64,000 bases of DNA from a bacterium (GTDB lineage: Bacteria; Bacillota; Clostridia; Oscillospirales; Oscillospiraceae), in assembly GCA_004560375.1 (NCBI GenBank), contig SFVC01000006.1, forward strand, positions 1 through 64,000, written 5' to 3'. Below, piece by piece: positions 17,589-25,219 of the stretch (the stretch's first letter is position 1; the number at the start of each line of letters is the position of its first letter). The translations under genes were made by a program, and so were the position numbers. A model generated the notes under the pieces. The model was not told where the DNA came from and made no database searches. It worked only from the letters and a program-made list of their open reading frames with translations.

Positions 17589-18155
17589 TTACGCGAGGGC
17601 GGCAGGGTCAAAATCCATTGCCACCACATCGTCAGAAAAACTGATCCACTCTGTCAATTCAAGCTCAACTGTCGAGGTCTCGCTGGTCAAGACAAATGCA
17701 CACTGCACGTCAATGGTCGTCCCGGGGCGGACATCCTTCATAGACGCTTCGGCGTCATAGGCGTCATTGCCTATAATCATCGCGGATTCAAGCTGAACGC
17801 CGTCCTGGAACGCCTTTTCCCCAATAGACACCATGGCGCTTGTGGTATCATCACTATTGTTTGTCCATGCGTAGGTTATCACGATGGCGGGGTTCCCTTC
17901 ATAGTCCTTCGTGAGCGCCGCCCCTTTGATCTCCACATGATAGTCGCCCAAATCCCCGGAGCCAACGGACTGAGCGCCATCGCCGCTGTCCCCATCGCCG
18001 GACGGCTCGGAAACCTGCTCCGAGGGAACCTGTTCTGTTATTTTGCTTGTGCTGTCCGGTTCTTTTCCCGTCCCGCCACCGCCGGAAGTTCCGCAAGCGG
18101 CAAGGGACAGTACGACAGCTATCCCAAGCACAAGGGCAAGGACTTGTTTTTTCAT
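17589..18155 (-). CDS. DUF5067 lipoprotein
   Basis: 188 residues. Signal peptide with a lipobox: MKKQVLALVLGIAVV then LSLAAC at about residue 20, predicting a lipid-anchored, outward-facing protein. A Ser/Gly/Glu-rich linker (~22-70) leads to a DUF5067/DUF4352-like beta-sandwich (YHVEIKGAALTKDYEG near 73, ITYAWTNNSDD near 97). Function unknown; such domains occur on secreted and cell-surface proteins of Firmicutes. ATG at 18155 is preceded by AAAGGAG; a longer frame upstream has no signal. Its sequence is AT-richer than neighbours. Confidence 0.85.
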   Translation of the reverse strand: MKKQVLALVLGIAVVLSLAACGTSGGGGTGKEPDSTSKITEQVPSEQVSEPSGDGDSGDGAQSVGSGDLGDYHVEIKGAALTKDYEGNPAIVITYAWTNNSDDTTSAMVSIGEKAFQDGVQLESAMIIGNDAYDAEASMKDVRPGTTIDVQCAFVLTSETSTVELELTEWISFSDDVVAMDFDPAALA

Positions 18156-18243
18156 ACTCTTTTCTCCTTTATTATGTTTTCCAACAGACCGGCCTGGGGC
18201 GGGGCGCACACCCCGCCCAGGCGATCCGCCGGAAACATAAAAA

Positions 18244-18274
18244 GCGGTGTCGAGTTAAAATTACTCAACACCGC
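18244..18274 (-). terminator. hairpin upstream of the DUF5067 gene
   Basis: GCGGTGT-GAGT stem with ACTC-ACACCGC around an AT-rich loop. Reading leftward it is followed by TTTTT, so it looks like an intrinsic terminator for leftward transcription from the 18.3-18.5 kb interval, or an attenuator. A second GC hairpin (18190-18222) follows before the gene. Confidence 0.5.
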
Positions 18275-18356
18275 CTTGAAAAAATCAATGCGAACACAAA
18301 ACCTATCCCCGTTTTCATGCCTTGCTATTCCTGCGGAAAACGGATATAATAGGCCC

Positions 18357-18545
18357 GTGGTACGATGTAAATCGCTGTGTTGAGTGGTAAGGTCACTCGC
18401 GCAGGGCTATGGGGTGTTGCGAGCACTCCATAGCCTGCCGCCTTTTATGCTTCCGTTTCCATTCTGACCTATTTCCACGGGAAATGCAAGAGGGTTTCTC
18501 GATCAAACAGGCGGCGCGTCCCCCGCGGGACGCGCCGCCCTTTTT
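18357..18545 (+). ncRNA. candidate structured small RNA (unidentified, 6S-like shape)
   Basis: A promoter TTGCTA (18322), 17 bp, TATAAT (18345-18350) points into a stretch without a credible gene. It ends in a strong hairpin (18510-18539) plus T5, predicting a ~190-base RNA. CCCGTGG at the 5' end (18354-18360) pairs with CCACGGG (18475-18481). Inside are GAGTG/CACTC and a long apical hairpin GGCTATGG..CCATAGCC (~18404-18436), with an unpaired pyrimidine-rich 3' side. Closing stem, asymmetric bubble and terminal hairpin recall 6S RNA, but I do not recognise conserved sequence. Confidence 0.4.
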
Positions 18546-18548
18546 CAA

Positions 18549-19058
18549 TCAGTACACCGGGATAAAGAACAGCCAGGGCGCGGTGACGATGGCCATCGCC
18601 AGGGCGACGACGTGCCGCTGCCGGTCGTCCAGCAGCTCGCAGGAGCCCATGGCCCGCTTGTCGAAGAAGTAGATGCACACACCCGCCAGCGCCACGCCGC
18701 CCAGCGTCCACAGGAAGGCCAGCGGGTGGCGGAAGCAGTTCACCGTCAGGGCCATGACCACATCCTCCAGCCAACCCACTGTCCCCAGCAGCTGCGAGGC
18801 CCAGCCGGCGGTCAGCCACCCCAGGAACATCCATACCACCCCGATGGCGTCGGCGGCGAAGCCCAGCAGCCAGAACTTCCACCACAGCTTTTTCACCACC
18901 GCCCCCTTCCGGGGGTGCTTCAGGGCCAGCAGGGCGAACCACAGCACGGCGCAGTCCACGATCAGGTTGGCGGGGATGACAAACACCAGAAGCTGCGGGA
19001 ACAGGATCAGGATCCAGATGGGAAAGATCACGTTGTAAATCCGGGTCTGCTTTTTCAC
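18549..19058 (-). CDS. multipass membrane protein of the LytTR operon (unknown family)
   Basis: 169 residues with four to five hydrophobic segments (~9-45, 65-90, 95-115, 118-135, 150-169). Starts with GTG at 19058, which overlaps the stop of the upstream gene as GTGA, a coupling arrangement. I do not recognise the family. Last gene of the LytTR-DUF3021 operon, so it probably belongs to the same membrane module. A rightward terminator lies just beyond its stop. Confidence 0.6.
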   Translation of the reverse strand: MKKQTRIYNVIFPIWILILFPQLLVFVIPANLIVDCAVLWFALLALKHPRKGAVVKKLWWKFWLLGFAADAIGVVWMFLGWLTAGWASQLLGTVGWLEDVVMALTVNCFRHPLAFLWTLGGVALAGVCIYFFDKRAMGSCELLDDRQRHVVALAMAIVTAPWLFFIPVY

Positions 19059-19372
19059 AGGAGTTTCAACCCCTTTCGCTTTTGATACCGGGCCGCGTAC
19101 ACCGCCGCCCAGCCCGCCGCCGACCCGGCGAAGGCCCCCTCCGCCCAGTACACCAGCACCTGGGCCAGCAGTACCCGCCAGCCGGACTGGACGGATCTCA
19201 CATACAGGGCCAGCCCCAGCGCCAGACCGGAGGAGGCGGGCAGGGCAAAGGCGCAGGGGTTGAGCCGCTGGGCCAGCCGGAGCTGGGCCAGCCCGCAGGC
19301 CGCCATCAGGGCGGTGGGCACGCCGAACACCACAACCAGCCCCGCCAGGGCCAGATAAGAAACACCGCTCAT
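19055..19372 (-). CDS. small membrane protein of the LytTR operon
   Basis: 105 residues with three hydrophobic segments (~4-28, 40-60, 65-92) and a basic C terminus (ARYQKRKGLKLL). No family recognised. It starts directly at the end of the DUF3021 gene (no gap) and overlaps the next gene by four bases, so it is translated as part of this operon. Confidence 0.6.
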   Translation of the reverse strand: MSGVSYLALAGLVVVFGVPTALMAACGLAQLRLAQRLNPCAFALPASSGLALGLALYVRSVQSGWRVLLAQVLVYWAEGAFAGSAAGWAAVYAARYQKRKGLKLL

Positions 19373-20224
19373 TCAAAACGCCTCCTTGTCAACCGCGTTC
19401 TCCGCCCGCTGCTTCCGCCGGTGGCAGGCCGCCCCGGCCAGATTGCCCGCCAGCGCGGAAAGGAGCGCGATGGGGATGAGCGCCCCGTCCGCCATGTTGG
19501 TGAACAGGCGGGCCAGGGGGATGAAGATCAAGATAAACCCCACACACGCCGCCGGGTAAATGGGGCAGAGGCCGTGCCGCCGTCCCAGAGACAGCCCGGA
19601 CATGAACCCGCCCACGGGCAGCAGCAGACAGCCGTACAGGGCGCTCAGCACGGGAGTGGGGTCGTCCAGCAGCCGCAGGGCCAACGGCAGCGCCAGACAC
19701 AGGAAGGCCGCGAAGCCCACGTAGGGCAGGGACTCCCGCCAGTGGAGGGGGGAGGGGCCGGGGGCCAGCCCCAGCTTCTCCCGGATGGCGGCCACCTCGG
19801 TGTACCAACCCACCCAGCGGCCCAGCCAGACGATGAGGTACACCAGGGTCAGGGGCACCAGGAAGGTGAGGTAATCCGCCGGGGTGGAGCACACATTCAG
19901 CCCCGCCCACAGGCAGACGGTGGCGGCGGTGACAGCGTAGTGGATCAGCGAGCGCGCCACCAGCTTCCGGCCGCTGTCGGCGAAGGGGAGGGTGGCGACG
20001 CCCACCTCAGCGCCGAACAGGGCGAACAGAGCGAAGGACAGCAGCACCCCCAACGGCTCGATCTCATGGGGGAAATTACAGTATGGGAATATAAATCCGC
20101 TGAAATGGGACGGGCCGAGCAGGCTGAAGCTGCCCAGCAGGTAGCCCAGCAGGATGTGGGCCGCGATGCCTATACACCCGCCGATGAGCGCCCGGGGAAG
20201 CCATTGCCGTTTCAATTCCTCCAT
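19373..20224 (-). CDS. DUF3021-type membrane protein
   Basis: 283 residues, about eight hydrophobic segments. The N-terminal half matches the DUF3021 pattern (four helices, conserved FHF/PHE-like loops, here GPSHFSGFIFPYCNFPHEIEPLG at ~35-58, and YAVTAATVCLWAGLNV); the C-terminal half adds four more helices. DUF3021 genes are typically co-transcribed with a LytTR regulator, as here, and thought to modulate it or report membrane state. ATG at 20224 has a perfect AAAGGAGG. Confidence 0.75.
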   Translation of the reverse strand: MEELKRQWLPRALIGGCIGIAAHILLGYLLGSFSLLGPSHFSGFIFPYCNFPHEIEPLGVLLSFALFALFGAEVGVATLPFADSGRKLVARSLIHYAVTAATVCLWAGLNVCSTPADYLTFLVPLTLVYLIVWLGRWVGWYTEVAAIREKLGLAPGPSPLHWRESLPYVGFAAFLCLALPLALRLLDDPTPVLSALYGCLLLPVGGFMSGLSLGRRHGLCPIYPAACVGFILIFIPLARLFTNMADGALIPIALLSALAGNLAGAACHRRKQRAENAVDKEAF

Positions 20225-20243
20225 AAGCGATACCTCCTTTGGC

Positions 20244-20271
20244 GTAGGGGAGGGGCTTGCCCCTCCCCTAC
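20244..20271. repeat. 28-bp palindromic dispersed repeat, copy 2
   Basis: Identical to 3000-3027. Here it lies in the 65-base spacer between the LytTR and DUF3021 genes of one operon, where it could form a strong mRNA hairpin. Confidence 0.8.
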
Positions 20272-20289
20272 GGATGGTCACCCGGACGT

Positions 20290-20733
20290 TCACAGCCCCA
20301 ATGCCTGCTTGATCTTCTTCACGTACCGGCGGGACACCCAGCACACCGTCCCGCCCTCCAGGGTCATCTTGATGGTGCCCGCCAGGGTCAGATCCAGCGC
20401 CGTCACCCGATCCAGGTTGACGATCTCCGAGTTGGACACCCGGACGAATTTCGTCCCCGCCAGCTCCTCCTCCAGCTCGTACAGCCGCGCCCGGACGGTG
20501 AAGATCCCCTTCCCCGTCTGGCAGAACACGCCCTTGTCCTCGGCGTAGAACCGCAGCACCATGGCCCGGCTCACCCGCACCGCCTCCCGCTCGGTGTAGA
20601 CGGTGAAGGGCTGGGGGAGGGCCGCCGCCTCCAGGCTCCGGGCCAGCTGCTCCACCTCGGCGGTGGGCATGGGGGCCCGGAGGACGATGACCGGCTCGTC
20701 CAGGGCCGGATCGATCTGCACTTCCACCTTCAC
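20290..20733 (-). CDS. LytTR-domain transcriptional regulator
   Basis: 147 residues. N-terminal ~45 residues (VEVQIDPALDEPVIVLRAPMP) followed by a LytTR DNA-binding domain: ERE..RV..A.VLRFYAEDKGVFCQTGKGIFTVRARLYELEEEL, then FVRVSNSEIVNLDRV and WVSRRYVKKIKQALG, all diagnostic. There is no receiver domain, as in stand-alone LytTR regulators paired with DUF3021. Starts at GTG 20733 with AAAGGGGG upstream. Likely autoregulates the membrane operon that follows. Confidence 0.88.
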   Translation of the reverse strand: MKVEVQIDPALDEPVIVLRAPMPTAEVEQLARSLEAAALPQPFTVYTEREAVRVSRAMVLRFYAEDKGVFCQTGKGIFTVRARLYELEEELAGTKFVRVSNSEIVNLDRVTALDLTLAGTIKMTLEGGTVCWVSRRYVKKIKQALGL

Positions 20734-20761
20734 GGGCGCTCCCCCCTTTCGCTGTGATTGT

Positions 20762-20790
20762 AGTATACCCGCGCCCCGGCCAAATGTCCA
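20762..20790 (-). promoter_or_regulatory. promoter of the LytTR operon
   Basis: Leftward TGGACA (20785-20790), 17 bp, TATACT (20762-20767), 29 bases before the GTG start. Confidence 0.7.
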
Positions 20791-20832
20791 GCGATCCGGG
20801 CCGGACGGTCGTTTTGGGCGGACGGACGGCAA

Positions 20833-20860
20833 AAAAGGCCCCGCTCGAACGAGCGGGGCC
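20833..20860 (-). terminator. terminator of asnA
   Basis: GGCCCCGCTCG-tt-CGAGCGGGGCC reading leftward, followed by TTTTTT. Confidence 0.88.
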
Positions 20861-20868
20861 GAAAACAG

Positions 20869-21882
20869 TTAGAGCAAAATCACGCCCGCCTCTTTGCAGG
20901 CCTCCATGGTGCGGGGATCCCAGACGGACGCCTGCACCTCGCCGATGTGGGCCTTGCCCAGCAGGTACATGGACACCCGGCTCTGGCCGATGCCGCCGCC
21001 GATGGTCAGGGGCAGCTCCCCCGCCAGCAGGGCCCTGTGGAAGGGCAGCTCCCGGCGCTCGTCGCGGCCGGAGATGGACAGCTGTTTGTCCAGCGACTCC
21101 GGGCTCACCCGGATGCCCATGGACGAGATCTCAAAGGCGCGGCCCAGCAGGGGGTTCCACAGCAGGATGTCCCCGTTCAGCCCCCAGTCGTCATAGTCCG
21201 GGGCCCGGCCGTCGTGGGGCCTGCCCGACTTCAGCGCCCCGCCGATGCCCATCAGGAAGGTGGTGGGGTGATCCTTCACCCAGGCGTCCTCCCGCTCCCT
21301 GGGGGACAGCTCGGGCCACTTGTCCTCCAGCTCCTGGGCGGTGACAAAGGACACCTCCCGGTCAATGAGCGCCAAAGGGGTGAGCTGGGGGTACACCGAG
21401 CGCAGGGTGGCCTGGGTGTTGGCCAGGGCGTTGACGATGGTGTTCACCACCGACTTTAAGTAGTCCACATTCCGATCCCGGGGGGCGATGACCTTCTCCC
21501 AGTCCCACTGATCCACGTAGACGGAGTGGAGGTTGTCCAGCTCCTCGTCCCGGCGGATGGCGTTCATGTCGGTGTACAGCCCCTCCCCCACGGAGAACTG
21601 GTAGCGGTGCAGGGCCATGCGCTTCCACTTGGCCAGGGAGTGCACCACCTGGGCGTCCCGGCCCGCGTCGGGCACGTCGAAGGACACCGCCCGCTCCACG
21701 CCGTTCAGGTCGTCGTTGAGCCCGGTGGACGCCTCCACAAACAGGGGGGCGGACACCCGGCGCAGGTTCAGCGCGCCGCCCAGGTCGTCCTCAAAGAGGC
21801 GTTTTAACAGGCCGATGGCCTTCTGGGTGTCGTACAGGTTGAGCAGGGGGGCGTACCCCTGGGGGATGACGGTGGTCAGCAT
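20869..21882 (-). CDS. asnA: aspartate--ammonia ligase (asparagine synthetase A)
   Basis: ATP-dependent amidation of aspartate by ammonia. 337 residues, class II synthetase-like fold. Family marks: VSAPLFVEASTGLNDDLNGVERAVSF (split here: SAPLFVE, GLNDDLNGVERAV), VVHSLAKWKR, YQFSVGEGLYTDMNAIRRDE, and the C-terminal LPLTIGGGIGQSR motif 3. Full length. Divergent from phosphoglucomutase, with a promoter and a GC-rich leader hairpin. With asnS nearby it covers asparagine supply and charging. Confidence 0.97.
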   Translation of the reverse strand: MLTTVIPQGYAPLLNLYDTQKAIGLLKRLFEDDLGGALNLRRVSAPLFVEASTGLNDDLNGVERAVSFDVPDAGRDAQVVHSLAKWKRMALHRYQFSVGEGLYTDMNAIRRDEELDNLHSVYVDQWDWEKVIAPRDRNVDYLKSVVNTIVNALANTQATLRSVYPQLTPLALIDREVSFVTAQELEDKWPELSPREREDAWVKDHPTTFLMGIGGALKSGRPHDGRAPDYDDWGLNGDILLWNPLLGRAFEISSMGIRVSPESLDKQLSISGRDERRELPFHRALLAGELPLTIGGGIGQSRVSMYLLGKAHIGEVQASVWDPRTMEACKEAGVILL

Positions 21883-21905
21883 AGGCGGCGTCTCCTTTTT
21901 CCGCG

Positions 21906-21975
21906 TTTCCCGCCCCGGCGGGGCGGGAAAGGCAACGTTAGGTTATATTATAGTACGGCCCAGAAAAAAATGCAA
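21906..21975 (-). promoter_or_regulatory. asnA promoter and leader hairpin
   Basis: Leftward TTGCAT (21970-21975), 17 bp, TATAAT (21947-21952). The leader contains TTTCCCGCCCC-gcc-GGGGCGGGAAA (21906-21930), similar to the hairpin in the asnS leader. Confidence 0.75.
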
Positions 21976-21981
21976 ATCGAA

Positions 21982-22010
21982 TTGTGTTTCCCCCTTGAAT
22001 ATGGTATACT
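21982..22010 (+). promoter_or_regulatory. promoter of the phosphoglucomutase gene
   Basis: TTGTGT, 17 bp, TATACT with TGG before the -10; back-to-back with the asnA promoter. Leaves a ~125-base leader. Confidence 0.75.
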
Positions 22011-22142
22011 TTCCATATATCATGGGACAGAGCGAAAAATTTCCGGCAAACTGCCCAGGCCCAGGGTCGGATCGCCGGCGCACGGTGTGTGCCCCCGTAC
22101 CAAGAGCGGATCCAATTCATTTTTTGATAGGAGGAACAACCA

Positions 22143-23864
22143 ATGGACTACAAAAAAGCGTATGAACAGTGGCTCCACTCCCCCGCCCTGTCTGAGGCGG
22201 AGAAGGCGGAGCTGGCCGCCATCGCCGGAGACGACAAGGAGATCGAATCCCGGTTCTTCTCCCAGCTGGAGTTCGGCACCGCCGGGCTGCGGGGCACCAT
22301 GGGGGTGGGCCTGTACCGGATGAACATCCACGTCATCCGCCACGCCACCCAGGCCTTCGCCAAGGTCATCCTGAACGAGGGCCCCAAGGCGGTGAAAAAA
22401 GGCGTGGCCGTCTGCTTCGACTGCCGGAACAACTCCAACGTGTTCGCCCGGGAGGCCGCCTGCATCATGGCCGCCGCGGGCATCCCCGTGCGGCTGTTCG
22501 AGGCCCTGCGCCCCACCCCGGAGCTGTCCTTCGCCATCCGGGAGTACGGCTGCACCGCCGGCATCAACATCACCGCCAGCCACAACCCCAAGGAGTACAA
22601 CGGCTACAAGGTGTACTGGTCCGACGGCGCCCAGCTCCCCCCCAGCCACGCCGACGAGGTGGCCAAGATCATGCGGGAGTCCGACGTGTTCGACGTGACC
22701 GTGGCCGACTACGACAAGGCGGTGGCCGATGGCCTCATCACCCTCATGGGCTCCGAGACGGACGAGAAGTTCCTGTCCAATGTGATGGGCCAGGTCAACG
22801 ACAAGGCGGCGGTGGAGGCCGTGGCGGATACCTTCAAAATGGTGTACACCCCCTTCCACGGCACCGGCTACAAGCTCATACCCGAGGCCCTGAAGCGGTT
22901 GGGCATGAAGCACGTGATCTGCGTCCCCGAGCAGATGGTGATTGACGGCAACTTCCCCACCGTGGCCTCCCCCAACCCGGAGAACCCGGAGGGCTTCTAC
23001 CTGGCCGTTGACCTGGCCAAGAAGGAGGGGGCGGACTTTATCCTGGGCTCCGACCCCGACGCCGACCGGGTGGGCATCATGGTTCGGGCCGGGGACGAGT
23101 TCAAGGTGCTGTCCGGCAACCAGACCGGCGTGCTGCTGCTGGACTACCTCATCGGGGCCAAGCAGCGCACCGGCAAGATGCCCAAGAGCCCCGTGGCCCT
23201 GAAAACCATCGTCACCACCGAGATGGCCCGGAAGGTGGCGGAGGTCAACGGTCTCAAGTGCTACGACACCTTCACCGGCTTCAAGTTCCTGGCCCAGAAG
23301 AAGGATCAACTGGAGAGTTCCGGCGAGGGCAATGTGATCATGGCCTACGAGGAGAGCTACGGCTATATGCTGGGCGATTACGTCCGGGACAAGGACGCCG
23401 TCACCGCCGCCGTGGCCCTCACCGAGATGGCGGCCTACTACGCCGGCAAGGGCATGACCCTGTACGACGCCCTTCAGGCCCTGTACGAGAAGTACGGCAA
23501 CTACGGCGAGCGCACCCTGAACCTGGTGATGCCCGGGCTGGACGGCCTGAAGAAGATGGCCGACCTGATGGCCAACCTGCGGGCCAATCCCCCCAAAGAG
23601 ATCGGCGGCGAGACCGTCAAGACCTGGAAGGACTACAAGGACGGCAGCGTGGTGGACGCCGCCACCGGCGGCAAGACCACCATGGAGCTGTCCGGCTCCA
23701 ACGTGCTGCGCTACGAGCTGGCGGACGGCACCTCTGTCATCGTCCGGCCCTCCGGCACCGAGCCCAAGGTGAAGGTATACATACTGGCCCAGGGGGCCAG
23801 CCGGGCGGACTGCGACGCGAAGGTGGAAAAATACGCCGCCTGGGCGGAGGGGCTGAAGAACTAA
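22143..23864 (+). CDS. phospho-sugar mutase (alpha-phosphoglucomutase, PgcA-like)
   Basis: Interconverts glucose-1-P and glucose-6-P (or mannose equivalents). 573 residues: N-terminal FGTAGLRGTMGVG (~45-57), the phosphoserine loop TASHNPKEYNGYK (~145-157), metal loop GSDPDADRVG (~302), sugar loop YEESYGYM (~402), and phosphate loop VRPSGTEPKVKVYI (C-terminal). The size and the N-terminal FGTAGLRG match the Bacillus PgcA/human PGM2 class. It follows AGGAGG. Likely links glycogen phosphorylase product (G1P) to glycolysis. Confidence 0.93.
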   Translation: MDYKKAYEQWLHSPALSEAEKAELAAIAGDDKEIESRFFSQLEFGTAGLRGTMGVGLYRMNIHVIRHATQAFAKVILNEGPKAVKKGVAVCFDCRNNSNVFAREAACIMAAAGIPVRLFEALRPTPELSFAIREYGCTAGINITASHNPKEYNGYKVYWSDGAQLPPSHADEVAKIMRESDVFDVTVADYDKAVADGLITLMGSETDEKFLSNVMGQVNDKAAVEAVADTFKMVYTPFHGTGYKLIPEALKRLGMKHVICVPEQMVIDGNFPTVASPNPENPEGFYLAVDLAKKEGADFILGSDPDADRVGIMVRAGDEFKVLSGNQTGVLLLDYLIGAKQRTGKMPKSPVALKTIVTTEMARKVAEVNGLKCYDTFTGFKFLAQKKDQLESSGEGNVIMAYEESYGYMLGDYVRDKDAVTAAVALTEMAAYYAGKGMTLYDALQALYEKYGNYGERTLNLVMPGLDGLKKMADLMANLRANPPKEIGGETVKTWKDYKDGSVVDAATGGKTTMELSGSNVLRYELADGTSVIVRPSGTEPKVKVYILAQGASRADCDAKVEKYAAWAEGLKN

Positions 23865-23914
23865 CGCCCGGTGCTGCCCGCAAACTGCTGTTTTTCCTGA
23901 TTTTATGGCAAAAC

Positions 23915-23960
23915 GACTGGCTTGGCCCGCCTCCTGACGGGCTGAGCCAGTCTACTTTTT
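23915..23960 (+). terminator. terminator of the phosphoglucomutase gene
   Basis: GACTGGCT with AGCCAGTC and inner GCCCG/CGGGC pairs, then TACTTTTT. Confidence 0.8.
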
Positions 23961-24064
23961 GCACAAATATTTTCCAATAGAATTGGTAATATTCCACAAT
24001 CCAACTCTTTCTTTTTGCGATCTACCGGCGTATAATGCGGAGAACAGAAAGGAGGTGCAGCAAG

Positions 24065-24172
24065 ATGAACGGCATGATTGCTTGGTTCAAGGATGGCTAC
24101 CGGGAATACGGCGCCATGATCACAAAGGCGATGGATTGTGGGCTGACTGTATCCCTCTGCCAGGGATTCTAA
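24065..24172 (+). CDS. 35-residue micro-protein of unknown function
   Basis: Starts MNGMIAWFKDGYREYGAMI and ends LTVSLCQGF. The evidence for translation is the perfect AAAGGAGGTG site 6-15 bases before the ATG, a TATAAT at 24031-24036, and a terminator-like hairpin after the stop. An inverted repeat CCAAT-aga-ATTGG (23974-23986) lies upstream of the promoter. The peptide is amphipathic, not a clear membrane helix. Composition is AT-richer than neighbours. No family recognised. Confidence 0.5.
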   Translation: MNGMIAWFKDGYREYGAMITKAMDCGLTVSLCQGF

Positions 24173-24225
24173 GATATAACCATATATAGCCAAGAACCTG
24201 AACGCCCCGCCATCGGGGCAGAAGC

Positions 24226-24263
24226 GCGGCCGGATTTCCATAGCGGAAAATCCGCCCGCTTTT
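24226..24263 (+). terminator. terminator after the micro-ORF
   Basis: GCGGCCGGATTT paired with AAAATCCGCCCGC (one mismatch), followed by TTTTCTGTTT. Confidence 0.65.
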
Positions 24264-24335
24264 CTGTTTCGGGCCGTGGGGCGTGGATCGCCCGACCAAC
24301 AGTTAACCCCCGGCGGATCATGTGTCCGCCGGGGG

Positions 24336-24620
24336 TTATCCGTCCGCGGGCAGGGCCGCGTCGTGCCAGCCCTGATTCGCGATGAGCTGGTTCAGCCGGT
24401 CATAGGCGCTGACAAGCTCCAGCAGATCCTTGTCCTCGAAGTCCAGCCCGGCCCGGCCGCACAGCCGCAGCCTGTGCTGGTAGATGGCGTCCACCAGGGC
24501 GTCCACCTTGGCCCGCTCCCCGGCGACAAGCTCTGAGGGGGGGCCCCCTTCCAGGTATCCGTTCAGCAAATCATAGGCCGCCTCCCGCCTCACGGGATCC
24601 GGCGCTTTCTTTTTGTCCAC
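24336..24620 (-). CDS. small helical hypothetical protein
   Basis: 94 residues, predicted mostly alpha-helical: RREAAYDLLNGYLEG, GERAKVDALVDAIYQHRL, FEDKDLLELVSAYDRLNQLIANQG. Starts at GTG 24620 (VDKKKAPDPV) because GGGAGGG lies seven bases upstream; an in-frame ATG at 24650 lacks a site. The TAA stop falls inside a GC-rich hairpin (24306-24335). I do not recognise a function. Confidence 0.6.
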   Translation of the reverse strand: MDKKKAPDPVRREAAYDLLNGYLEGGPPSELVAGERAKVDALVDAIYQHRLRLCGRAGLDFEDKDLLELVSAYDRLNQLIANQGWHDAALPADG

Positions 24621-24726
24621 AGCGATCCCTCCCATCTGTCTGGTTTTCATTCATTATAGCCCGAATGGAGCTAATTGTCAATATTAAGACATTCCCGTTT
24701 TATGCTAATTAGCTAAATAGGGGTAA

Positions 24727-24755
24727 TTGTCGCAAATTCGACAATACTATATGAT
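24727..24755 (+). promoter_or_regulatory. promoter and operator of the small HTH gene
   Basis: TTGTCG, 17 bp, TATGAT. The -35 is the left arm of a perfect inverted repeat TTGTCG-N6-CGACAA (24727-24744), a likely autoregulatory site. Confidence 0.65.
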
Positions 24756-24786
24756 GAAGAAAACCTGTGAAAAGGGTGGTATCGAA

Positions 24787-25008
24787 ATGATTGTCTATGA
24801 CAGGCTGTGGGCCACCATGAAGGAGCGCGGCGTCTCGCAGTATCGTCTGATGCGGACATACCAGTTCAGTGCCGGCCAGCTTTCCCGCCTGCGGAAAAAT
24901 CAGAACATCAGCACCTATACCATCAATACGCTGTGCAAAATTCTCCACTGCCGGGTGGAGGACATTCTGGAATACGTCGAGGAAGAGGAACCGGAGGACA
25001 ACGCATAA
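24787..25008 (+). CDS. XRE/Cro-type helix-turn-helix regulator
   Basis: 73 residues forming one HTH_26-like domain: RLWATMKERGVSQYRLMRTYQFSAGQLSRLRKNQNISTYTINTLCKILHCRVEDILEYV. The acidic tail is EEEEPEDNA. This minimal type is common on and near mobile elements of Clostridia. ATG 24787 has AAAGGGTGG upstream. The promoter overlaps an inverted repeat, suggesting self-repression. No other gene in its transcript is evident; a separate promoter serves the next gene. Confidence 0.85.
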   Translation: MIVYDRLWATMKERGVSQYRLMRTYQFSAGQLSRLRKNQNISTYTINTLCKILHCRVEDILEYVEEEEPEDNA

Positions 25009-25054
25009 CCTGCCTGCGGAGGCCGGCCTGACGGCGCTTTTCGCAAATCTTAAA

Positions 25055-25200
25055 TTGTATTTCGCCCCCAAAGAGTGTATGATAGTTTGAAAGGGGCCCC
25101 GCAAAGCCGCCCCCAGGCTTTGTGGGGAGAGGCGCGGGGCAGCGTAATGAGCCTGCTTTCGCCGAAGGCGGAAGCAGGGGATAAGGAGCTTGCCCCGACG
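25055..25200 (+). promoter_or_regulatory. promoter and long structured leader of the TIGR00266 gene
   Basis: TTGTAT (25055-25060), 17 bp, TATGAT (25078-25083). The ~130-base leader can form CCCCGCAAAGCC/GGCTTTGTGGGG, CCTGCTTTCGCC-gaa-GGCGGAAGCAGG (25152-25178), and an enclosing CGGGGCA/TGCCCCG stem. I do not recognise a known riboswitch class. Confidence 0.5.
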
Positions 25201-25219
25201 ATGAGAAGGAGGAGTACCT

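Noticed and set aside
18409..18672. 87-codon plus-strand frame through the candidate RNA
   Set aside because: No RBS, crosses the terminator hairpin and enters an opposing gene; not credible as a protein.
24147..24180. CRISPR or other short regularly spaced repeats anywhere in the window
   Set aside because: No series of three or more spaced identical repeats was seen; only isolated palindromes and one tandem duplication.
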